The notes under the pieces are model-generated. The model searched no databases. It was not told the origin of the DNA and saw nothing but the letters and a program-made list of their open reading frames with translations. Position numbers and translations under genes: made by a program. Shown piece after piece: positions 6,727 through 9,518 of a DNA stretch of 9,518 nt. The stretch lies in the NCBI GenBank assembly GCA_021788955.1, contig JAJYKC010000043.1, positions 1-9,518 of the forward strand. Reading direction: 5' to 3'. This DNA is from Acidobacteriota bacterium. Its GTDB lineage: Bacteria; Acidobacteriota; Terriglobia; Bryobacterales; Bryobacteraceae. How positions within the stretch are numbered: position 1 is the stretch's first letter; each line of letters begins with the position of its first letter.

Positions 6727-7335
6727 TTACACCGGGCCTGCTCGCATGTCGCCTGCGAGACGGCCGAGCGCCCACGCGGCCACCCGCCGCGTCTCCGGGT
6801 CGGGATGCTCCTCCGCGGCCACCCGCCGCGTCTCCGGGTCGGGATGCTCCTCCGCGGCGCGCAAGATTCGAAGCAGGTCCGGGTCGCATGCGAGGGCCGC
6901 CCCGCCGATGCGGCCGATTGCCCAGAGGACGCCGCGTTCGATCGCGCCGGTCTGGATTACATCCTCCTCGTGCGTCATGGAACAGACCAGGGGCAGAAAA
7001 GCCGGCTGTAGCGAGGGACGCCGCGCCAGGATTTCACCGATCGCTTCGGGCACTCCAAAAGGCACCGCGCCGGATTCATCGTTCATGGACCACATGTAGC
7101 GGCGCAGTTGCTCGGTGAGCTTTTCGTCACTCAACAGGTCGGGATCGGCAGCCAGGGCGCCGAGCGCGCGTACCGCCCGCCATTTTGTGTCCGCGTCCGC
7201 ACTGTACAGCCGCCCGTTGAGGTAGCGGAGCGTTCTTGCCGGCGCGCGCCGGGAGAGACGGAGCAGGCCCGGATGGTCCTCCGCGTTCAGGAGTTCCTCG
7301 ACCACGACTCTCCATTCGTCCATGGCTGAAACCAT
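6727..7335 (-). CDS. DVU0298-type HEAT-like repeat protein
   Basis: The 202-residue protein is helical and has no signal peptide. The pattern LRYLNGRLYSADADTKWRAV, RRYMWSMNDESG, PEAIGEILARRPSL and RGVLWAIGRIG matches the HEAT-like family known from Desulfovibrio DVU0298, whose biochemical role is not established. Residues near the C-terminus contain EEHPDPETRRVAA twice in a row, encoded by a perfect 39-bp tandem repeat, which inserts 13 extra residues into the last HEAT-like hairpin; the frame is kept through HPDPETRRVAAWALGRLAG. The start is ATG 7335; an in-frame ATG at 7323 is equally possible, and neither has a Shine-Dalgarno sequence. The gene is divergent from the VOC gene, with only 23 bases between starts, and upstream of the propeller-PHP gene on the same strand. 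Confidence 0.87.
   Translation of the reverse strand: MVSAMDEWRVVVEELLNAEDHPGLLRLSRRAPARTLRYLNGRLYSADADTKWRAVRALGALAADPDLLSDEKLTEQLRRYMWSMNDESGAVPFGVPEAIGEILARRPSLQPAFLPLVCSMTHEEDVIQTGAIERGVLWAIGRIGGAALACDPDLLRILRAAEEHPDPETRRVAAEEHPDPETRRVAAWALGRLAGDMRAGPV
6776..6853. repeat. Perfect 39-bp tandem duplication inside the HEAT-like gene
   Basis: Two identical 39-base copies, 6776-6814 and 6815-6853, each begin GCGGCCACCCGCCGCGTCTC. Identity extends one base to the left and five bases beyond the second copy (to 6858). The length is a multiple of three, so the reading frame is preserved and 13 residues are added. Absence of any mismatch implies a recent slippage or unequal-crossover event, or ongoing copy-number variation. 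Confidence 0.95.
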
Positions 7336-7344
7336 GATAAGCGC

Positions 7345-7350
7345 TACAAT
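7345..7350 (+). promoter_or_regulatory. Candidate -10 element for the VOC gene
   Basis: TACAAT (one mismatch to TATAAT) ends nine bases before the ATG at 7359, so transcription would begin at or next to the start codon. No recognisable -35 or Shine-Dalgarno sequence is present. The site lies inside the 23-base gap between divergent starts. Confidence 0.4.
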
Positions 7351-7358
7351 CGCTCTGG

Positions 7359-7742
7359 ATGATCACAGGTATTGAACACGTCGCGATCGCTTCGCCGGAC
7401 CCGGAACGTCTCGCCCGGTGGTATGCAGAGGTGCTTGGCTTTGCCGTGAATTACCGGTCCTCGACCGGCCGCACGGTCTTTGTAAAGGCTGCCGACGGAT
7501 CGATGGTCGAGATCGTGGAAGCAACCGGAGCTTCCGCCGGCACCGCGGAAATGAACGCCCAGGGCCTCCGCCATTTGGCGTTGACGGTTGCCGATTTCGA
7601 AGTTGCCTGCCGGCAGCTCAAAGAGCGCGGCATCGAATTTCTTATGGGACCCACGACCAACGGGGGGAATTCGGTCGTCTTCTTCGCCGACCCGGACGGC
7701 AATCTCCTCCACCTTCTGCACCGGGAGACGCCGTTGCCGTAG
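7359..7742 (+). CDS. VOC superfamily (glyoxalase-fold) protein
   Basis: The 127-residue single-unit protein shows two beta-alpha-beta-beta-beta modules: IEHVAIASPDPERLARWYAEVLGF near the N-terminus and LRHLALTVADFEVACRQLKERG in the second half, ending FFADPDGNLLHLLHRETPL. Expected metal ligands are His7, Glu51 and His72. The fourth position, usually Glu in DPDGNLIEL, is His118 (DPDGNLLHLLH). I have seen the HLLHR/HLIQR ending in VOC proteins from Planctomycetota and related bacteria, so it may mark a subfamily and not a defect. VOC proteins include lyases, dioxygenases, epimerases and resistance proteins, so substrate and reaction cannot be named. The lipoprotein pseudogene follows after 26 bases on the same strand and was probably co-transcribed. 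Confidence 0.9.
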   Translation: MITGIEHVAIASPDPERLARWYAEVLGFAVNYRSSTGRTVFVKAADGSMVEIVEATGASAGTAEMNAQGLRHLALTVADFEVACRQLKERGIEFLMGPTTNGGNSVVFFADPDGNLLHLLHRETPLP

Positions 7743-7768
7743 TCCGCTTTGTATGCTGAAGGGTTCTT

Positions 7769-8080
7769 ATGAATCGCCTTCCAATCGTGGCGTTGGTGTG
7801 TCTCCTGGCGGGCTGTGGCCGGTTCAAAAACGAGACCGCCAATTCGGCCGGCGCCCAGCGCATCGTTTGCATTGGCCAGGCCTACAACGAGATGATCTAT
7901 GCGCTGGACGCGCAGGCGAGCCTCGTCGGCGTCGATTATTCGAGCACCTATCCTCCCGAAATTAAGAAGCTTCCCACGGTGGGGTATCACCGCGCCCTCA
8001 GCGCCGAGGGCATTCTTTCGCTCCATCCGACCCTGGTCCTGGAAGACAACAATATCGGCCCCGATAACGTCGTCCGCGTG
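7769..8080 (+). pseudogene. Truncated hemin/cobalamin-type ABC transporter substrate-binding lipoprotein
   Basis: The first ~103 codons remain. They encode a lipoprotein signal with lipobox LAGC (Cys16), then RIVCIGQAYNEMIYALDAQ, LVGVDYSSTYPPEIKKLPTVGYH and RALSAEGILSLHPTLVL. This is the N-terminal lobe of a HmuT/BtuF-type periplasmic binding protein; the YPPE...LP.VGY.RALSAEG pattern fits hemin-binding HmuT best. Such proteins are usually about 270-300 residues, so nearly two thirds is missing. After GPDNVV (about 8070-8080) the sequence switches to antisense IS3 transposase DNA, and the frame runs on meaninglessly to a stop at 8143. GAAGGG five bases before the ATG is a good ribosome site. 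No permease or ATPase gene remains in the window. Function is presumably lost. Confidence 0.85.
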
Positions 8081-8522
8081 TACTGCTCGTCAAGCAGGCG
8101 CATCAGCAGCAGGTTCTCTTCGCTCTCGCCGACCGGCCGATAGTACAGGCTGGCGCGGTTCACGCCCAGCAGTTCGCATTGCCGGAGCACGCTGATCTCC
8201 GCGCGCGCGGGCTCCACCAGGGGCCGCCGATCATCAATCGAGCAGACCAGCTTTTTTTTGAGCCAGTCCAACTCCATCCTCAGCCGACCGATTTCCTCGA
8301 ACAGCGCCTCCTGGCTCACCTCGCCGTCGCGCGGCTTGCGTTTCCGGCGATCCACGAACAGGTCGGCCAGTTGCTCCATGGCGGCCTTGCGCCGGTGGCC
8401 GATCTGCACCGGGTGTACGTGGAACTGGGCCGCCAGTTGATTCAGAGTCCGCTCACCGCGGATCGCCTCCAGCGCCACCTTGGCTTGAACTTCGGGCTGT
8501 ACTGCTTTTGCGTCGTCGTCAT
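8081..8522 (-). pseudogene. IS3-family transposase OrfA plus start of OrfB, frameshifted and truncated
   Basis: OrfA begins at ATG 8522, with AAGGA seven bases upstream, reading MTTTQKQYSPKFK. One base then appears to be missing between 8484 and 8485, because the family continuation AKVALEAIRGERTLNQLAAQF lies in another frame. The remainder is a typical OrfA helix-turn-helix plus coiled coil (HVHPVQIGHRRKAAMEQL, then EEIGRLRMELDWLKKKL). An A8 run at 8262-8269 contains the slippery heptamer A-AAA-AAG, where IS3 elements usually shift -1 into OrfB. Here OrfB-like sequence (ISVLRQCELLGVNRASLYYRP, ENLLLMRLLDEQYT) continues in the same frame. OrfB breaks off before any DDE catalytic residue. The product is not functional. 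Confidence 0.82.
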
Positions 8523-8594
8523 CGCTTTTCCTTCGCGACCGCCGACTCCGAAAAATTAACTTAATGCGTGGTCTGAATTCCGGGTCTAACCTCA
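8081..8594 (-). mobile_element. IS3-family insertion sequence remnant (5' end kept, 3' part lost)
   Basis: The minus strand from 8594 to about 8081 holds the left part of an IS3-type element: a candidate terminal sequence TGAGGTTAGACCCGGAATTC starting at 8594 (IS3 ends begin with TG), a leader, orfA, and the first ~45 codons of orfB. The rest of orfB and the other terminal repeat are absent, so the copy cannot be autonomous. The outer boundary at 8594 is inferred from the TG rule and from where the antitoxin operator begins; it could be off by several bases. The inner boundary is at the junction with the lipoprotein fragment (about 8070-8080). Confidence 0.75.
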
Positions 8595-8607
8595 TTACCG
8601 TGGTAAT
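8594..8607. promoter_or_regulatory. Palindromic candidate operator of the toxin-antitoxin pair
   Basis: ATTACC-GT-GGTAAT is an inverted repeat with 6-bp arms and a 2-base centre, ending seven bases before the antitoxin ATG. It overlaps a -10-like TAATAT (8604-8609). AbrB-type antitoxins normally bind dyad sites at their own promoter, so autoregulation here is a reasonable inference. Confidence 0.5.
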
Positions 8608-8614
8608 ATGAAGC

Positions 8615-8878
8615 ATGGTGATCGCACAAACCAAGGTCACGGCTCAAGGACAAGTCTCCGTTCCCTCGGACGTGCGCAAGAAGCTGGGAATCGGTCCGGG
8701 ATCTGTTCTGGAATGGGAAGAAGAGGGCGACCGGGTCGTGGTTCGTCGAGCCGGCCGATTCAGCTCCGAAGATATCCATCGGGCATTGTTCCCGTCAAGA
8801 AGGCCGCAGCCGAAAAGCATCGCGCAGTTAAGACAAGGCATCCGCAGGTACGCCAGGAAGCGTCATGCGCGCAGTTGA
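8615..8878 (+). CDS. AbrB/SpoVT-type antitoxin
   Basis: The 87-residue protein has an N-terminal swapped-hairpin AbrB DNA-binding domain (about 6-47): KVTAQGQVSVPSDVRKKLGI, then GSVLEWEEEGDRVVVRRAG. The C-terminal half is basic and likely helical (SSEDIHRALFPSRRPQPKS, then IAQLRQGIRRYARKR), the part expected to wrap and inhibit the toxin. Its end overlaps the PIN toxin start by 14 bases, a common arrangement for translationally coupled pairs. ATG 8615 has no Shine-Dalgarno sequence, and the -10-like TAATAT at 8604-8609 would give a leaderless transcript. A palindromic site upstream suggests self-repression. The gene starts 20 bases from the inferred IS end. Confidence 0.9.
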   Translation: MVIAQTKVTAQGQVSVPSDVRKKLGIGPGSVLEWEEEGDRVVVRRAGRFSSEDIHRALFPSRRPQPKSIAQLRQGIRRYARKRHARS

Positions 8879-9245
8879 CACGAATGTCCTCGTTCGTTTG
8901 CTCACGCGCGACGACATGCGGCAGACCGCTTTAGCGGAAAGCTTTATTGCGAAGGGCGCGTGGGTATCATTACTGGCGCTTGCCGAGGCGGTCTGGGTGC
9001 TCGATAGTGTCTACGAACTCCGTTCCGCCGACCAGGCCAAGGCAATCGAAATGTTACTCAGCCATCAACAATTGGCCCTACAGGATCGTGAAACAATCGC
9101 GTCCGCGCTGGCATTATTCCGCGCCAAACCCTCGCTCGGGTTCTCGGACTGCCTGATGCTTGAGATGGCTCGAAAGGCCGGAAATCCGCCGCTTGGGACG
9201 TTCGATCGCAACTTGGGGAAGATCGACGGAGCACAGAAGCTTTAG
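8865..9245 (+). CDS. PIN-domain toxin ribonuclease (VapC-like)
   Basis: The 126-residue protein has the full acidic set of a PIN nuclease: Asp5 (VDTNVLVRLL), Glu41 (LALAEAVWVLDSVY), Asp95 (GFSDCLMLEMARKAG) and Asp114 in TFDRNLGK. Length and spacing are normal for VapC-type toxins, which cleave specific RNAs with Mg2+ or Mn2+. All catalytic residues are kept, so activity is expected. It overlaps the antitoxin gene by 14 bases and has its own ribosome site (AGGAAG at 8855-8860, four bases before the ATG). The RNA target cannot be predicted. The pair would act as a toxin-antitoxin module; AbrB-type antitoxins are a known partner class for PIN toxins. Confidence 0.93.
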   Translation: MRAVDTNVLVRLLTRDDMRQTALAESFIAKGAWVSLLALAEAVWVLDSVYELRSADQAKAIEMLLSHQQLALQDRETIASALALFRAKPSLGFSDCLMLEMARKAGNPPLGTFDRNLGKIDGAQKL

Positions 9246-9423
9246 CCTCGCGCCAACTGGCTTTTTGCGGCTACGAACGTTGACGCTGAGTGCTTCTTAC
9301 GCCGCGAAATGCGGCGCGACCAGCGGATGAACGTGGGGCTCCGTCCGGATGGTCCCCCATTCCTACAAGGCTTAGATCCTTACGCTTTTAATCGTAAACA
9401 GAAATACTTCAACAAACCTCAAG
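9246..9423. other. Intergenic stretch with a small hairpin, no gene seen
   Basis: No convincing reading frame or tRNA was found here. CGCCGC-GAAAT-GCGGCG (9300-9316) can form a 6-bp hairpin. Just after the toxin stop, AGCC and GGCT flank a loop and are followed by T5 (9262-9266), which could be a weak terminator. The stretch 9370-9420 is AT-rich compared with the rest of the window. Confidence 0.4.
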
Positions 9424-9518
9424 TCATGCGGTCTCAAATAGTTGGATGACGTTGTGGATGGATTGATCGGCTTTGTGGTATGCGGTTTCCAGCTTGCTGT
9501 TGGGCCGGGAGATCGGAA
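9424..9518 (-). CDS. C-terminal end of an unrecognised protein (partial)
   Basis: The minus strand from the right edge reads in one frame for 30 codons to a TGA at 9424-9426, ending KLETAYHKADQSIHNVIQLF and then ETA. Third codon positions are mostly G or C, as in the real genes of this window, and the peptide looks like an amphipathic helix. The two other minus-strand frames are less coding-like. I do not recognise the family. It converges with the toxin gene. Confidence 0.45.
   Translation of the reverse strand, partial: PISRPNSKLETAYHKADQSIHNVIQLFETA

Noticed and set aside
6776..6853. Possible short CRISPR-like array
   Set aside because: There are only two directly abutting copies with no spacers, inside a coding frame; this is a tandem duplication.
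7987..8640. Single minus-strand frame spanning the IS and both flanks
   Set aside because: Its first ~50 residues come from the antitoxin promoter region and the out-of-frame start of orfA, and its last ~20 from the antisense of the lipoprotein gene; only the middle is transposase.
9246..9423. Possible tRNA or attachment site near the toxin gene
   Set aside because: No cloverleaf, T-loop consensus or duplicated att-like segment could be found.

Overview
The window looks like chromosome from a GC-rich Acidobacteriota (Bryobacterales / Solibacter-like). The main reasons are a VWFA-related protein of the type that is greatly expanded in that phylum, a long CACCACAGAGAC-type inverted repeat and a GACCGCTCCCT-type hairpin of the kind I recall scattered through such genomes, and several exported proteins of unknown role. 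The assignment rests on memory of these families, not on a search.

Layout: (1) 1-1007, minus strand: the N-terminal 335 residues of a membrane-anchored TPR protein with PPC-type domains, running off the left edge. (2) A divergent intergenic region with a perfect 16-bp palindrome. (3) 1185-2300, plus: an exported protein that appears to be three degenerate RidA/YjgF-like units in a row. (4) 2329-2415: an inverted-repeat element. (5) 2483-3601, plus: an exported VWFA-related protein whose metal-site (MIDAS) residues are mostly replaced. (6) 3618-3712: hairpins between convergent genes. (7) 3721-6660, minus: a large exported protein with an N-terminal beta-propeller-like part, a Gly/Arg/Lys linker and a C-terminal PHP metallohydrolase-like domain (CehA/McbA type). 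(8) 6727-7335, minus: a DVU0298-type HEAT-like protein carrying a perfect 39-bp in-frame tandem duplication. (9) 7359-7742, plus: a small VOC (glyoxalase-fold) protein. (10) 7769-8594: a decayed segment in which the first ~100 codons of a hemin-type ABC transporter substrate-binding lipoprotein are joined to a truncated, frameshifted IS3-family element. (11) 8615-9245: an AbrB-type antitoxin / PIN-domain toxin pair with a palindromic candidate operator directly at the IS end. (12) 9424-9518, minus: the C-terminal end of an unrecognised protein.

The genes do not form one evident pathway. The left two thirds is cell-envelope or secreted material, largely of unknown function. The right third is an accessory region with gene loss, an IS remnant and a toxin-antitoxin module. 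I do not see a clear new multi-gene system. The most unusual single items are the triple Rid-like exported protein, the VWA protein with a lost MIDAS, the propeller-PHP fusion and the very fresh 39-bp duplication.
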